This document shows, piece by piece, positions 1 through 9,604 of a stretch of DNA of 64,000 nt. The stretch covers positions 21,925 through 85,924 of the forward strand of contig CAYFIW010000003.1 of the NCBI GenBank assembly GCA_964343265.1, written 5' to 3'. Position 1 is the first letter of the stretch, and the number at the start of each line of letters is the position of its first letter. The notes under the pieces were generated by a model, which did no database searches, was not told the origin of the DNA, and saw only the letters and a program-made list of their open reading frames with translations. Both the position numbers and the translations under genes were made by a program. The stretch is from CAYFIW01 sp964343265. GTDB lineage: Bacteria; Chloroflexota; Dehalococcoidia; Lucifugimonadales; UBA826.

Positions 1-79
1 TGGCCCCTTGTTCCTGAAGAAAGGTAGTCACCAACGATTTACCTGTTCCAATGCCGCCTGTAAGTCCTATTTTCAGCAT
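1..79 (-). CDS. coaE: Dephospho-CoA kinase, N-terminal fragment (runs off window)
   Basis: Only the first 26 codons are present, read leftward from an ATG at 79. The translation begins MLKIGLTGGIGTGKS, which carries the P-loop G-x(4)-GKS and the LTGGIG(S/T)GKS signature of dephospho-CoA kinase. That enzyme phosphorylates the 3'-hydroxyl of dephospho-CoA in the last step of CoA synthesis in the cytoplasm. The gene is divergent from selA, with about 170 bp between the starts. The rest of the gene lies outside the window, so only the N-terminal motif supports the call. Confidence 0.85.
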   Translation of the reverse strand, partial: MLKIGLTGGIGTGKSLVTTFLQEQGA

Positions 80-247
80 CGTTACTCCACTTTATTAAAG
101 TCAATTCGGTCATTGTACAGGAACAAAAAAAGAAGGGTCAATAATAAGTATGAAACTTATCTAAAGTCGTGATCCACACACTAATATGCCTGGCAATATA
201 TACTTTATGTGTCTACGACATAAATTAAGGTGAGTTAGTCGTGTAAT

Positions 248-1603
248 ATGAACTCAGAATTCAGAAAAATACCTAGTGTAAATGCAATCTTAGAATGTCC
301 TGAGGTTACGGAACTAATCGAGGAATACAGTCATGATAGTGTCACAGAATTGGCACGAGAGGTCATTAAAACAACTCGTACAAAAGTACAAAACGGTGGA
401 AGTTCTCCACAGCTTGACGAGTTAGCTTTACAAGTCATTAAACTATCTGAGAGGCGATGGTGTATTTGGCCCAAACAAGTTATAAACGCCACAGGAGTGG
501 TTTTACATACCAATTTAGGAAGAGCTCCCTTAAGCCCTGAATCTATTGAGGCAGCTCATAGGGCAACGGCGGGCTATAGCTCCCTTGAAATGAACTTGGA
601 TTCCGGCAAACGAGGATCCAGACAGAGACAAATTTCTGAAAACATTTGTCAATTAACCGGGGCAGAAAGTGCGCTTGTTGTGAACAACAACGCTGCAGCC
701 GTTGTACTAGGATTAGCGGCCCTATCTAAAGGGAAAGAAGTAATTGTATCAAGGTCAGAAGCAGTGGAAATTGGTGGTGGATTTAGAATCCCAGACGTAC
801 TGCTTCAGAGCGGTGCTTTTTTAAAAGAAGTTGGAACCACCAACAGGACCTATAGTACAGATTTTGACAACGCGATCAATGAGTGTACTGGGGCCCTAAT
901 GTCCATTCATGCTAGCAATTTTAAAATTGTTGGCTTCACTCATTCACCTAATATTAAGGATTTATCAGAAATCGCTAAACCTAAGGGTATTCCCATACTG
1001 CACGACGTTGGAAGCGGGTGTCTTCTAGACACAAGTCAGTTCGGACTGGACGCTGAGCCGACACCAAAGGAAAGTATCGATCAAGGGGCTGACGTAGCTT
1101 TCTTCTCAGCAGATAAACTTTTGGGCGGTCCTCAAGCAGGCATCATAGTTGGGAAAACAATTTACTTAGATAAAATTGCCAAGCATCCTTTAGCAAGAGC
1201 GTTTCGAATAGACAAAATGAACCTTGCAGCTTTAAATGCTACTCTCATGCATTACATAAAGAATGAAGCCACTGAAAAAATCCCTGTCTGGCAAATGATT
1301 TCGGCTTCAAAGAATACTCTGGAAACTAGAGCAAATCACATAAAAGACAAAATACCTGGTCCATTAAAAGTAGAAACCACAAAAGCGACTATAGGGGGCG
1401 GTAGTCTACCCGGCAATGAATTAGACTCCATCGGATTAGTGATATATGGTCTCTCACCTGAAAAAATCAGTGAGAAATTAAGGACATCCAATAGGCCCGT
1501 CGTTGGCAGAATAGAATCAGACAAAATTGTTCTAGATATTCGAACAGTCCTACCTGATGAAGACAACGATCTTGCAGATAGCATCATATCAGCCATCAGA
1601 TGA
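248..1603 (+). CDS. selA: L-seryl-tRNA(Sec) selenium transferase
   Basis: SelA is a PLP enzyme that converts Ser-tRNA(Sec) to Sec-tRNA(Sec) using selenophosphate supplied by SelD. The 451-residue product has the usual family length, the N-terminal segment with INATGVVLHTNLGRAPLS, and the PLP-lysine motif SADKLLGGPQAGI with Lys290 as the likely Schiff-base residue. The start is the ATG at 248; an AAGGTG lies rather far upstream. Its stop overlaps the next start by 4 bp (ATGA), so it is translationally coupled to a small Smr-domain gene. The usual partner selB is not adjacent. The gene fits functionally with the UGA-containing selD at 44579. Confidence 0.95.
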   Translation: MNSEFRKIPSVNAILECPEVTELIEEYSHDSVTELAREVIKTTRTKVQNGGSSPQLDELALQVIKLSERRWCIWPKQVINATGVVLHTNLGRAPLSPESIEAAHRATAGYSSLEMNLDSGKRGSRQRQISENICQLTGAESALVVNNNAAAVVLGLAALSKGKEVIVSRSEAVEIGGGFRIPDVLLQSGAFLKEVGTTNRTYSTDFDNAINECTGALMSIHASNFKIVGFTHSPNIKDLSEIAKPKGIPILHDVGSGCLLDTSQFGLDAEPTPKESIDQGADVAFFSADKLLGGPQAGIIVGKTIYLDKIAKHPLARAFRIDKMNLAALNATLMHYIKNEATEKIPVWQMISASKNTLETRANHIKDKIPGPLKVETTKATIGGGSLPGNELDSIGLVIYGLSPEKISEKLRTSNRPVVGRIESDKIVLDIRTVLPDEDNDLADSIISAIR

Positions 1604-1905
1604 CATCAAAAAGACCTGATGAATCAAAGCTATACAAACAACTTTCCGTATCTACTGAAATACACCTGAGGCACCTAAGTATAAAAGTAGGATTAGCAAG
1701 GTTAGCTGATTATTTGAACAGGGCAGCAAAAGCGGGAATTATCAGAGTAACCATAATTCACGGAAGAAGTGGCGGCGATCTAAAGAAAGCAGTTCACGAA
1801 CACTTAAAAACCAACAAGCTGGTCAAAAGTTATGAATATCCTGCTTTGCCATCCGAGGGTGGTCCCGGGGCAACAATAGCAAGATTACATAAAATTACTG
1901 ATTAA
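1600..1905 (+). CDS. Small Smr-domain protein
   Basis: The 101-residue product is a stand-alone Smr domain, the fold found at the C-terminus of MutS2 and in small nucleases. Visible hallmarks are VTIIHGRSGGDLKKAV around residues 50-65 (the IIHG-x-G-x-G-x-LR pattern), followed by SEGGPGATIARL, the glycine-rich GG-x-G-x-T end of the domain. The N-terminal L-D-L-H-G element is replaced by EIHLRHLS, which is a divergence. It overlaps selA by 4 bp and sits where selB often follows selA. A nucleic-acid-binding or nicking role is inferred from the family; no link to selenocysteine is shown. Confidence 0.75.
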   Translation: MTSKRPDESKLYKQLSVSTEIHLRHLSIKVGLARLADYLNRAAKAGIIRVTIIHGRSGGDLKKAVHEHLKTNKLVKSYEYPALPSEGGPGATIARLHKITD

Positions 1906-2200
1906 GTCGCGAGACTCTTGAATTCGTGACCGCCCCCCAAGTAGCAACTAGAAATGGGATCGTATAAGTAAGCGGAATTTTCCATAACATGGCGATTTGG
2001 TAATTCCTCGAGACAACCAGATCTCCTTGATTTATCACTGTCAAAATCGTTCCAACTAACAAAGAAGCAATCAGAGACTTTTTTAAAAGCCCTATGTTTA
2101 TTAAATAACACCTTAAATGAAGATTTTCCGACAAGTTACGAGAATAGTACGTATTACCAAGGTTACGAGCACACGTTGAACAGTTTAATGAAGTTGCCAT
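1895..2200 (-). CDS. nrtS: NrtS-like nitrate/nitrite transporter, small membrane protein
   Basis: The 101-residue product has two hydrophobic segments (about residues 38-57 and 74-92) around the motif VGTILTVINQGD, and ends with a P-x-x-V-x-T/A-W/Y-GAV segment. This resembles NrtS, a small two-helix nitrate/nitrite permease described in cyanobacteria and proteobacteria. The ATG at 2200 is preceded by GGAAG at suitable spacing, supporting this start, although the first 35 residues (with two cysteines) look longer than typical. Its 3' end overlaps the convergent Smr gene by 11 bp. It is divergent from rarA. Function rests on motif recall without a database check. Confidence 0.65.
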   Translation of the reverse strand: MATSLNCSTCARNLGNTYYSRNLSENLHLRCYLINIGLLKKSLIASLLVGTILTVINQGDLVVSRNYQIAMLWKIPLTYTIPFLVATWGAVTNSRVSRLNQ

Positions 2201-2323
2201 AAATTCTTCCCGTCAATAAATCTTGCTTAAATGCCCTTAGGTAGAAAATATTTGATTACTAATGTTTCAAAGAATCATATAAACTCTGCACTATATCTAA
2301 ATAAATGGAAATAGATAAGTTAT

Positions 2324-3643
2324 ATGACGCTTTTTGAACACGAAGCACACAAACATTTGTTGGATTCAGCTCCTCTAGCTGCCAGGATGCGTCCCGAATG
2401 TCTTGACGATTTTATAGGTCAAACGCATGTCATCGGATACGAGTCTGTTTTACGTAAAAGTATTAATTCGGGCCATCTACCTTCATTTATTTTATGGGGA
2501 CCTCCAGGTACAGGAAAAACAACTCTCGCCAATATTCTTTCGGTATCCACAGGACACCATATGGAAAAAATGAGCGCAGTAACCTCAGGCGTAAATGATC
2601 TTCGTGCCAGCCTTAATAAAGCTAAAGACATGATCGAGTTGCATTCAAAAAAGACTGCCCTTTTTATTGACGAAATTCACCGTTTTAACAAAGCTCAGCA
2701 GGATGTCGTCCTGCCATACGTAGAAGACGGAACAATAACACTGATAGGTGCTACTACTGAAAATCCATCGTTCGAAGTTATATCTCCTCTTCTATCCCGA
2801 TGTAGAGTATTTACCTTGAAACCACTACTGCCATCTGAAATCTCCCTGATCTTGAACAGGGCTATATCCGATGAGAATAGAGGTTTAGGAAAGCTCTCAA
2901 TAAAAATTCAAGATGATGCTATCCAATTAATAGCAAACATGTCTGGTGGAGATGCTAGATGGGCTCTTAATTCACTTCAATTAGCCGTAGATTCAAATTC
3001 TCCACAACAGGGTCACCAGATTATTAACATAAAGGATGTGGAAGACTCAATAAATTCTTCTCTAGGTAAATACGATAAATCAGGGGAAAATCACTACAAC
3101 ACAATTTCAGCTTTCATAAAATCAATACGCGCATCTGACCCGGATTCCGCGGTTTATTGGTTAGCTCGAATGATACGCGGCGGTGAAGATCCAATGTTTA
3201 TAGCAAGGAGGTTGATTATCTCAGCCTCAGAAGACATAGGACTAGCGGATCCTAGGGCATTATCTGTGGCAATATCAGCCCAGCAAGCCCTTCAAGTGGT
3301 TGGCCTACCAGAAGGAAGAATACCATTGGCACAAGCCACTATCTATTTGGCATCTGCCCCTAAAAGCAACACAGCTTATTTGGCAATAAACAAAGCATTG
3401 AGTGAGGTAGCTAGTTCCGGCGACTACGAAGTCCCGCTACATCTAAGGAACGCTGTAACTAACTTGATGGAGGACCAAGGCTATGGGTCAGATTACAAGT
3501 ACGCACACGATTTCAAAGGAAACTTCACACCGACAAAAAATCTCCCATCAGAATTAGACGGAAAGAAATTCTATCGGCCTGGGGATCAAGGATATGAAAA
3601 ATTCATGAAAGAAAGATTGGAGAATTGGTGGGGCGATGAATAA
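2324..3643 (+). CDS. rarA: Replication-associated recombination protein A (AAA ATPase)
   Basis: RarA (MgsA/WRNIP1 family) is a clamp-loader-like AAA+ ATPase acting at stalled replication forks. The 439-residue product matches family length. It shows the N-terminal PLAARMRP and GQTHVIG segments, Walker A GPPGTGKT (residues 59-66), Walker B ALFIDEIHRF (about 112-121), the sensor-1 motif GATTENPSFEV and the C-terminal tetramerisation region ending in a Trp-rich tail. It stands alone on the plus strand, between the divergent nrtS-like gene and the convergent MFS gene. No strong Shine-Dalgarno precedes the ATG. Confidence 0.95.
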   Translation: MTLFEHEAHKHLLDSAPLAARMRPECLDDFIGQTHVIGYESVLRKSINSGHLPSFILWGPPGTGKTTLANILSVSTGHHMEKMSAVTSGVNDLRASLNKAKDMIELHSKKTALFIDEIHRFNKAQQDVVLPYVEDGTITLIGATTENPSFEVISPLLSRCRVFTLKPLLPSEISLILNRAISDENRGLGKLSIKIQDDAIQLIANMSGGDARWALNSLQLAVDSNSPQQGHQIINIKDVEDSINSSLGKYDKSGENHYNTISAFIKSIRASDPDSAVYWLARMIRGGEDPMFIARRLIISASEDIGLADPRALSVAISAQQALQVVGLPEGRIPLAQATIYLASAPKSNTAYLAINKALSEVASSGDYEVPLHLRNAVTNLMEDQGYGSDYKYAHDFKGNFTPTKNLPSELDGKKFYRPGDQGYEKFMKERLENWWGDE

Positions 3644-3668
3644 TTGAAAAAGGATTCCAATATAGACA

Positions 3669-4874
3669 TTAGTTATTAGATTCGCTAACTGCCAATAACA
3701 TCCTTAACTTCCTAGTAATTCGGACAGCATGAGTGATTATTATGAATCCTCCGAATCCTACTGCTATAGGGGCTCCTAAAACTGTTGCGATTGCACCTGA
3801 ATGTATCCCAGCAATCCCACTAAGCCCCCAACTGAAACTCTGAAAACTCAATACCCTTCCTCTTATTCCATCAGGTACGGAACTTTGAAGAATAGTTGCG
3901 AGAGCGCTTTCATACATAGTTGCTCCACCATATGCTAAAGCGATTATTGCAAGAGAAACATAGAAGTTATTAGACAGCGCAAATGCTATAAGACCTACTC
4001 CAAAAGACACAAGTCCTAAAACTACCATCAGGTACTTTCTTTTTACCTCTGGTGCTAGGGAAATAATCACAGATGAAAGTGCTGCGCCTCCCGCACCACC
4101 TGCTATGAGATAACCTAGACCAGTTGCCCCCAAGCCGAGTTCATCTCGAGCAATTACAGGCAACATAGATTCAACAGCCCAACCAAACAATTCGCTTACC
4201 ATTATCGTAACAATTACTAATCTGATCAGTGGTGTCCTCAAAACATATTTAGCCCCCTCCACAATATCTTCTTTATGGCTACTTACGGTAGGTTTGGGAG
4301 TTTCTATGCCTCTAAGATTAATCAGTAACAAAATTGCCAATAATACAGCTAGAGAAGCCAAAAAGAATGAATATCCTATACCGTACGGTTCTATAATCCA
4401 GCCTGCAAGTAAGGGGCCGACCACACTCATCGTGGTCATTGAAAAAAAGTTGGCAGCAATCCCCTTTAAAAGGCTTCCTTGTCCCACAATATCCAATGTA
4501 AGAGCCATTTTTCCAGATATTTTCACCGCATGAACTAACCCATTCATCAAGGCCAGAAAAAGTATCACAGGGAGATATTCATTCTCCATTAGAACCATCG
4601 TACCGACAATTAATGTGACCATCATTTGGATACATTGTGCTAACAGTAATATCCGCAATCGGTTGTGCCGGTCAATAAGTGCACCTGCTAGCAAACTAAA
4701 GGCTGTCATTCCAACCCCATGCATAGCTGCTCCAATTCCTACCCAGAGTGCAGAATCAGTAAGTGACAAAAGTAACCAAGCAATAGCCATTATTGAGATA
4801 GGCAAAGACATATCGTCAAATAAACTACCTACCCAAAAAAGTCTAAACCGTTTATTAGATACTAGAAGGCCCAT
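3669..4874 (-). CDS. MFS transporter (MFS_3/EntS-type)
   Basis: The 401-residue product is an integral membrane protein with about 12 hydrophobic helices. The loop between helices 2 and 3 carries GALIDRHNRLRIL, the MFS motif A (G-x-x-x-D-R-x-x-R), and the second half repeats a similar pattern (SSVPDGIRGRVLS). The overall layout resembles the EntS/MFS_3 exporters. The substrate cannot be inferred: neighbours are rarA (convergent, 26 bp away) and a threonine aldolase 89 bp upstream on the same strand. A role in small-molecule efflux is a family-level guess. Confidence 0.85.
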   Translation of the reverse strand: MGLLVSNKRFRLFWVGSLFDDMSLPISIMAIAWLLLSLTDSALWVGIGAAMHGVGMTAFSLLAGALIDRHNRLRILLLAQCIQMMVTLIVGTMVLMENEYLPVILFLALMNGLVHAVKISGKMALTLDIVGQGSLLKGIAANFFSMTTMSVVGPLLAGWIIEPYGIGYSFFLASLAVLLAILLLINLRGIETPKPTVSSHKEDIVEGAKYVLRTPLIRLVIVTIMVSELFGWAVESMLPVIARDELGLGATGLGYLIAGGAGGAALSSVIISLAPEVKRKYLMVVLGLVSFGVGLIAFALSNNFYVSLAIIALAYGGATMYESALATILQSSVPDGIRGRVLSFQSFSWGLSGIAGIHSGAIATVLGAPIAVGFGGFIIITHAVRITRKLRMLLAVSESNN

Positions 4875-4962
4875 AGAAAAAATTTACCCAATGCCCTACT
4901 AGTCTTGATATTATTTCCTCAACATGTCTTTTCGTGTTTTTCTGAATATAAAAACAATCAGT

Positions 4963-5994
4963 TCAGCTTACCAGTACACTTCTCATAGTGTCTAACACGT
5001 AGTCAATATCACTTGATGTTATCCCGTAATGTGTCACAAATCGCCATCTTCGAGCGGATGACCCTCCCTGTACTCCCTCAGATTCAAGTTTTCGAGCGAC
5101 CTCCTCCCTATTTCCATGATTTACATTAAAGAAAACCAGATTTGTTTCCACATCAGATGGATCTATGTCGATCGTAGGGATATCGGATAATCCAATAGCT
5201 AATTTTTTTGCATTCTCGTGATCTTCCTCAAGTCGGGACACCATGGTCTCTAAAGCAATAATTCCTGGAGCAGCTAGAAACCCCGCCTGTCGTGTTCCTC
5301 CGCCAATCATTTTTCTTATTCGGCGTGCATTGTCGATAAATTCCGAGTCCCCGCAAACGACAGATCCAACGGGACAACTCAGACCTTTCGAGAGGCAAAA
5401 CGTCACTGAATCTGCAGGCTCAACTAAATCCTTCACATCACATTTTAAGGCAACAGCAGCGTTAAATATTCGTGCTCCGTCTATGTGTAATGGAATACCA
5501 TTGTCGTGAGCGACATCTGCTACGACTTTAGTGTATTGGGGAGATAGAATCTTCCCACCACAATTATTTTGAGTGTTTTCCAGGGATACCAATGCGGTCT
5601 TGGGGTAATGATGATTCGTCGAATCTCTGACAGCGTCATTAATTTGTGAAGGCTCAATCATTCCATTTTCATCATTGTCTAATAGATGATAAGAAACTCC
5701 TCCTAACGCCGATGCTCCAGCAGCCTCAGATCTAAAAATATGGGACTTGGAACCAATAATAATCTCGGAACCGCGGCCTGCGTGCGCCAGTATAGACACG
5801 AGATTGCCCATTGTCCCACTAGATACAAACACGGCATCATCTTTGCCTAAAATTTCAGCCGACATTTTTTCAAGTTTATTTACACTCGGATCATCGCCGA
5901 AAACGTCGTCTCCAACTTCAGCTGAAGCTATTGCCTTTAGCATAGCTTCAGAGGGCTTGGTTACGGTGTCACTTCTTAAATCGACTCGTCTCAT
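4963..5994 (-). CDS. ltaE: Low-specificity L-threonine aldolase
   Basis: This fold-type I PLP enzyme cleaves L-threonine or L-allo-threonine to glycine and acetaldehyde. The 343 residues begin RRVDLRSDTVTKPS, the classic family opening. Further landmarks are VGDDVFGDDPSV, the cofactor-ring His near 85 (SKSHIF), Asp172 in LHIDGARIFNAA, and the Schiff-base Lys203 in FCLSKGLSCPVGS. A GGGGA lies about 8 bases before the ATG. It may be co-transcribed with the downstream MFS gene. The fold family also contains related beta-eliminating lyases, so substrate is not certain. Confidence 0.92.
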   Translation of the reverse strand: MRRVDLRSDTVTKPSEAMLKAIASAEVGDDVFGDDPSVNKLEKMSAEILGKDDAVFVSSGTMGNLVSILAHAGRGSEIIIGSKSHIFRSEAAGASALGGVSYHLLDNDENGMIEPSQINDAVRDSTNHHYPKTALVSLENTQNNCGGKILSPQYTKVVADVAHDNGIPLHIDGARIFNAAVALKCDVKDLVEPADSVTFCLSKGLSCPVGSVVCGDSEFIDNARRIRKMIGGGTRQAGFLAAPGIIALETMVSRLEEDHENAKKLAIGLSDIPTIDIDPSDVETNLVFFNVNHGNREEVARKLESEGVQGGSSARRWRFVTHYGITSSDIDYVLDTMRSVLVS

Positions 5995-6121
5995 GAATTA
6001 AATCCCCCATATTTCTAGAATTCAAACAAACATTTATATCTATTCACCTATTTACATGTTGCCAAATAATATACATCCTTCTTAACATTTATTAATTAAC
6101 CTCAGCAATAAAGATAATTCA

Positions 6122-6757
6122 GTGAAAAAATCAAACCAAATAATTAAATCTGATCAAATAGAACTACAATCAACAATCATAATGCCGAATGAAGTAGATA
6201 GACCTCCGTGTCTAATACTTTGTCATCCGAATCCCAGGACTGGGGGTTCCATGGATAACAATATAATTGACTGTCTCGAAGAACCTTTAATCTCAGCAGG
6301 AATAGCCATAATAAAATTCAACTTTAGGGGCGTCGGGGAAAGTTCAGGAGAGTTTACGGACGGACGTGAGGAAGCCTCAGATGTCTTATCTGTAGTAGAG
6401 TTTGCCTCTAGAGCACCGTATATTAATGGGAGCAGACTAGGGGTAATGGGATATTCATTTGGCGCATGGATGGCCCTTGAAGCAGGACTTGCAACTAATA
6501 AAATCAAAACCTTAGTTTCTGTAGCATGCCCTCAAAGATGGTATTCAACCTTTGGAACTACAGAGATTGTGCAACCAAAGCTGCTTATATCTGGTGATCG
6601 AGATCATGATTTCCCTTTAGGACAATTCAGATTCCTGTCAAATAGATTCACTGACCCAAAGGAGATAGAAATAATATCTGGCGCGGATCACTTTTTCAGA
6701 GGCTATGAAAGCCTACTAAGTGAACTAATTACAAAATTCGTCGATAAAACCATATAG
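6122..6757 (+). CDS. Alpha/beta hydrolase (COG2945-like)
   Basis: The 211-residue product is a compact alpha/beta hydrolase. It shows the oxyanion region CHPNPRTGGSMDNN (about residues 38-51), NFRGVGESSGEF, the nucleophile elbow GYSFGA with the Ser near 118, an acid residue in SGDRDHDFP and the catalytic His in GADHFFRG near the C-terminus. The family acts on esters or peptides, but the substrate is unknown. Translation appears to start at a GTG at 6122; no in-frame ATG gives a complete N-terminus. It precedes fumC by about 70 bp on the same strand. Confidence 0.85.
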   Translation: MKKSNQIIKSDQIELQSTIIMPNEVDRPPCLILCHPNPRTGGSMDNNIIDCLEEPLISAGIAIIKFNFRGVGESSGEFTDGREEASDVLSVVEFASRAPYINGSRLGVMGYSFGAWMALEAGLATNKIKTLVSVACPQRWYSTFGTTEIVQPKLLISGDRDHDFPLGQFRFLSNRFTDPKEIEIISGADHFFRGYESLLSELITKFVDKTI

Positions 6758-6829
6758 ATGAAAATTTTCAATAAAATATAACTACAAAACCTAAATAATT
6801 AAATACATATCAACATAGGAGCTCGACAT

Positions 6830-8248
6830 TTGTCTAAACAAATAGAATACAGAAAAGAACAAGATTCCATGGGAGAATTTCAAGTTCCGAAAAATGCATA
6901 TTACGGCGCTAACACAATGAGGGCTGTCCTAAATTTTCCTATTAGTCAATTAAGATTTTCAAGATCATTTATTCGTGCGATAGCCCAAGTCAAACTCGCC
7001 GCAGCAGAGACCAATATGCAGCTAGACCTAATAGAGTCAAATATAGGAAAGGCTATAGTACAAGCCTCTCAAGAAGTGTCTGAAGGCAAATTTGACGATC
7101 AGTTTGTTGTCGATATATTTCAAACAGGGTCCGGTACTTCCACAAACATGAATGCTAACGAAGTAATCTCTAACAGAGCGATAGAAATTTTAGGCGGCGA
7201 ACTAGGAAGTCGAACTCCAGTTCACCCAAATGACCATGTGAATATCGGCCAATCTTCCAACGATGTTATACCCACATCAATTCACGTTGCTGCAGCAACT
7301 GCAATCAAAGATGCGCTCATACCTTCATTAGAAAGATTACATAAGTCACTGCATTCAAAATCAAAAGAGTTTATGCCCATAGTAAAAACGGGAAGAACTC
7401 ATTTACAAGATGCAACTCCGGTACGTCTAGGGCAGGAATTTTTAGGGCACGCGGGACAAATAGAAAGAGGAATTCATAGGTCAAAACAAGCCTTGGCAGA
7501 ATTAAGTGAAGTCGCTTTAGGAGGCACAGCAGTTGGTACAGGTGTCAACACACACCCTGAATTCGCCAAAAAAGTATGCGATAAACTATCGACCTATCTA
7601 GGAATTGAATTCAGAGAGACGGACAACCACTTCCAAGCTCAGAGTACTTTAGACAACATAGTGGAAGCTAGTAGTTCCATGAAGACTTTAGCAGTAAGTC
7701 TTATGAAGATAGCCAATGATGTCAGATGGATGGGTTCAGGACCGCGCGGCGGATTTGGCGAAATCGAGTTACCAGAAGTACAACCTGGCAGTTCAATAAT
7801 GCCAGGTAAGGTAAATCCTGTGATACCAGAATCTGTATGCCAAGTATCAGCGCAAGTAATTGGAAACGATGCAACGATATCAGTCGCCGGACAATCTGGT
7901 AACTTCGAAATAAACGTAATGATGCCTGTAGCCGCATATAATTTACTCCAATCAATAGATCTTCTGGCTACTGTATCCAGTAATCTGGCAATCCAATGCA
8001 TTGATGGTTTAAAAGCGACCACCAAGGGTCCGGAAATGGTGGATAAAGGTCTAGCTATTGTGACTACATTGGTGCCTCATATCGGTTACGACGCCTCAGC
8101 ATCCATAGCCCATAAAGCCCAATCCACAGGGCAGACTGTTCTAGAAGTTGCATTAGAAGAGACAAATCTCAAAGAAGATGAACTTAGAGAAATTCTTAAC
8201 CCCGATAGTATGACCGAACCGGGAATATCTGGCGTCTCTGTTGGCTAA
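6830..8248 (+). CDS. fumC: Fumarate hydratase class II
   Basis: FumC hydrates fumarate to L-malate in the citric acid cycle. The 472-residue protein has family length and the aspartase/fumarase signature SSIMPGKVNP starting at residue 321, the substrate-binding TGSGTSTNMNANEV segment near 105, and GRTHLQDATPV around 188. The start is a TTG at 6830 preceded by AGGAG at good spacing; there is no ATG alternative. Its stop overlaps the end of the convergent nucleotidyltransferase gene by 4 bp, leaving no room for a separate terminator. Confidence 0.97.
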   Translation: MSKQIEYRKEQDSMGEFQVPKNAYYGANTMRAVLNFPISQLRFSRSFIRAIAQVKLAAAETNMQLDLIESNIGKAIVQASQEVSEGKFDDQFVVDIFQTGSGTSTNMNANEVISNRAIEILGGELGSRTPVHPNDHVNIGQSSNDVIPTSIHVAAATAIKDALIPSLERLHKSLHSKSKEFMPIVKTGRTHLQDATPVRLGQEFLGHAGQIERGIHRSKQALAELSEVALGGTAVGTGVNTHPEFAKKVCDKLSTYLGIEFRETDNHFQAQSTLDNIVEASSSMKTLAVSLMKIANDVRWMGSGPRGGFGEIELPEVQPGSSIMPGKVNPVIPESVCQVSAQVIGNDATISVAGQSGNFEINVMMPVAAYNLLQSIDLLATVSSNLAIQCIDGLKATTKGPEMVDKGLAIVTTLVPHIGYDASASIAHKAQSTGQTVLEVALEETNLKEDELREILNPDSMTEPGISGVSVG

Positions 8249-9462
8249 TTAAGGTCTATTAAAGTCTTGGCAAGTTCAATCTGCTCTTCTCTACTTAAGG
8301 TGTCACCATCGAGCAAAGAAGAGTGGATTGAACGCAGAATCTGTCCTGTTTGTGGACCTGGTCCAATTCCTAAATTAAAAATATCATTCCCGTCAATTGA
8401 AAGCCGGACATGTTTCAAGTTATCTCTATATAAATCCACGTGATCTGAAATATATCCTTTATGAAATAAACTGGCCGAAGCTAACGCAAATTCAGAACAT
8501 TGAGACAGAGTATTGTACACATCTGAAGCTTTGAAATTTGGTTTCATATCTTCTATGAAGCCTAGATCTTCTATAGCATTAGATACAGAAGAGTTAAAGG
8601 ACATCCTTTCGCTAAATTTTCCCCGTTCCTCCAAAGACTTCAGTGATAATGCCATAAGTAAGAATCCAATCACATCTCTATCATTTTGCGGAAGGAACTC
8701 ACGAGTTAAACAATCCCAGTCTATAAGTGACATGTCGAGACTTTCACAGATACACCTCATCACACCCCAGCTATCCAACAATCCAATAACTTTCCCAGGA
8801 TCTGTTTCCCAAAATATCTTGGAGAGTTCATTTGAAATACGCACACCACTTAGATTTCTTAAAGATTTAAGAGATCCCGAAATGAGATTTTGAGTCTCCA
8901 AATTCAGAACAAAATCCAACCTCGCCATATATCTCGCTGCTCTAAATATTCTAGTAGGATCATCCATAAAGCTATTTGAATGAATTACCCTAATAGTCTT
9001 CGACTTAAGATCGGATATTGAATCAAAAGCATCAACCACCTCACCCCAATTTTCAGGACTTAATGAAACTGCAATCGAATTAATTGTAAAGTCCCTTCTA
9101 GACAAATCATTGCCTATATCCGAAGGCCGAACTTCAGGTAACATTCCTGGCTCTGAGTAGACCTCCGACCTAGCCATTGCCACATCGATTAATTCATCGT
9201 GAATGTTAAGTTTAACCGTCCCAAATTCAGAAGAGGATACTAAGAGAGAATCTTTAAGTTCTAGAGTTTTTAACAATTTTTCTGGTCTGCATTCTACAGA
9301 TATGTCAATATCGCTAACAGGCCTCCCGAGTATTAAGTCTCTTACTGAACCTCCAACTAAAAATGCCTCTACACCCAAAGATTGAGCGGCAGTCCCAATA
9401 GATCTCGCGGCAGATTGTTGCTTGGAATTTAATAAATTATCTAAAAGGTTTGATATGTTCAT
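8245..9462 (-). CDS. CCA tRNA nucleotidyltransferase / poly(A) polymerase family
   Basis: The 405-residue protein is a class II nucleotidyltransferase that adds or repairs tRNA 3' CCA ends, or part of them. It contains FLVGGSVRDLILGR (about 35-48), the metal-binding DID at 51-53, the RRDFTINSIA motif near 122 and DPTRIFRAARYMARLDF, the start of the neck and RNA-binding region. The C-terminal third is diverged and no HD motif is evident. Whether it adds C, A or full CCA cannot be decided from sequence alone. It is convergent with fumC (4-bp overlap) and divergent from the Nudix gene. Confidence 0.88.
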   Translation of the reverse strand: MNISNLLDNLLNSKQQSAARSIGTAAQSLGVEAFLVGGSVRDLILGRPVSDIDISVECRPEKLLKTLELKDSLLVSSSEFGTVKLNIHDELIDVAMARSEVYSEPGMLPEVRPSDIGNDLSRRDFTINSIAVSLSPENWGEVVDAFDSISDLKSKTIRVIHSNSFMDDPTRIFRAARYMARLDFVLNLETQNLISGSLKSLRNLSGVRISNELSKIFWETDPGKVIGLLDSWGVMRCICESLDMSLIDWDCLTREFLPQNDRDVIGFLLMALSLKSLEERGKFSERMSFNSSVSNAIEDLGFIEDMKPNFKASDVYNTLSQCSEFALASASLFHKGYISDHVDLYRDNLKHVRLSIDGNDIFNLGIGPGPQTGQILRSIHSSLLDGDTLSREEQIELAKTLIDLN

Positions 9463-9604
9463 ATTTAGTATACAAATCGAAAAAATTCTAGAGTGTAATC
9501 ACTGATAATTGATTATACAATTCCACACAGTTTCACCAGTCATGACTTCTGTACGATTTATATTTATTTTACCCATAACTTAAATTCTTTAAGGAGGCCT
9601 CAAT

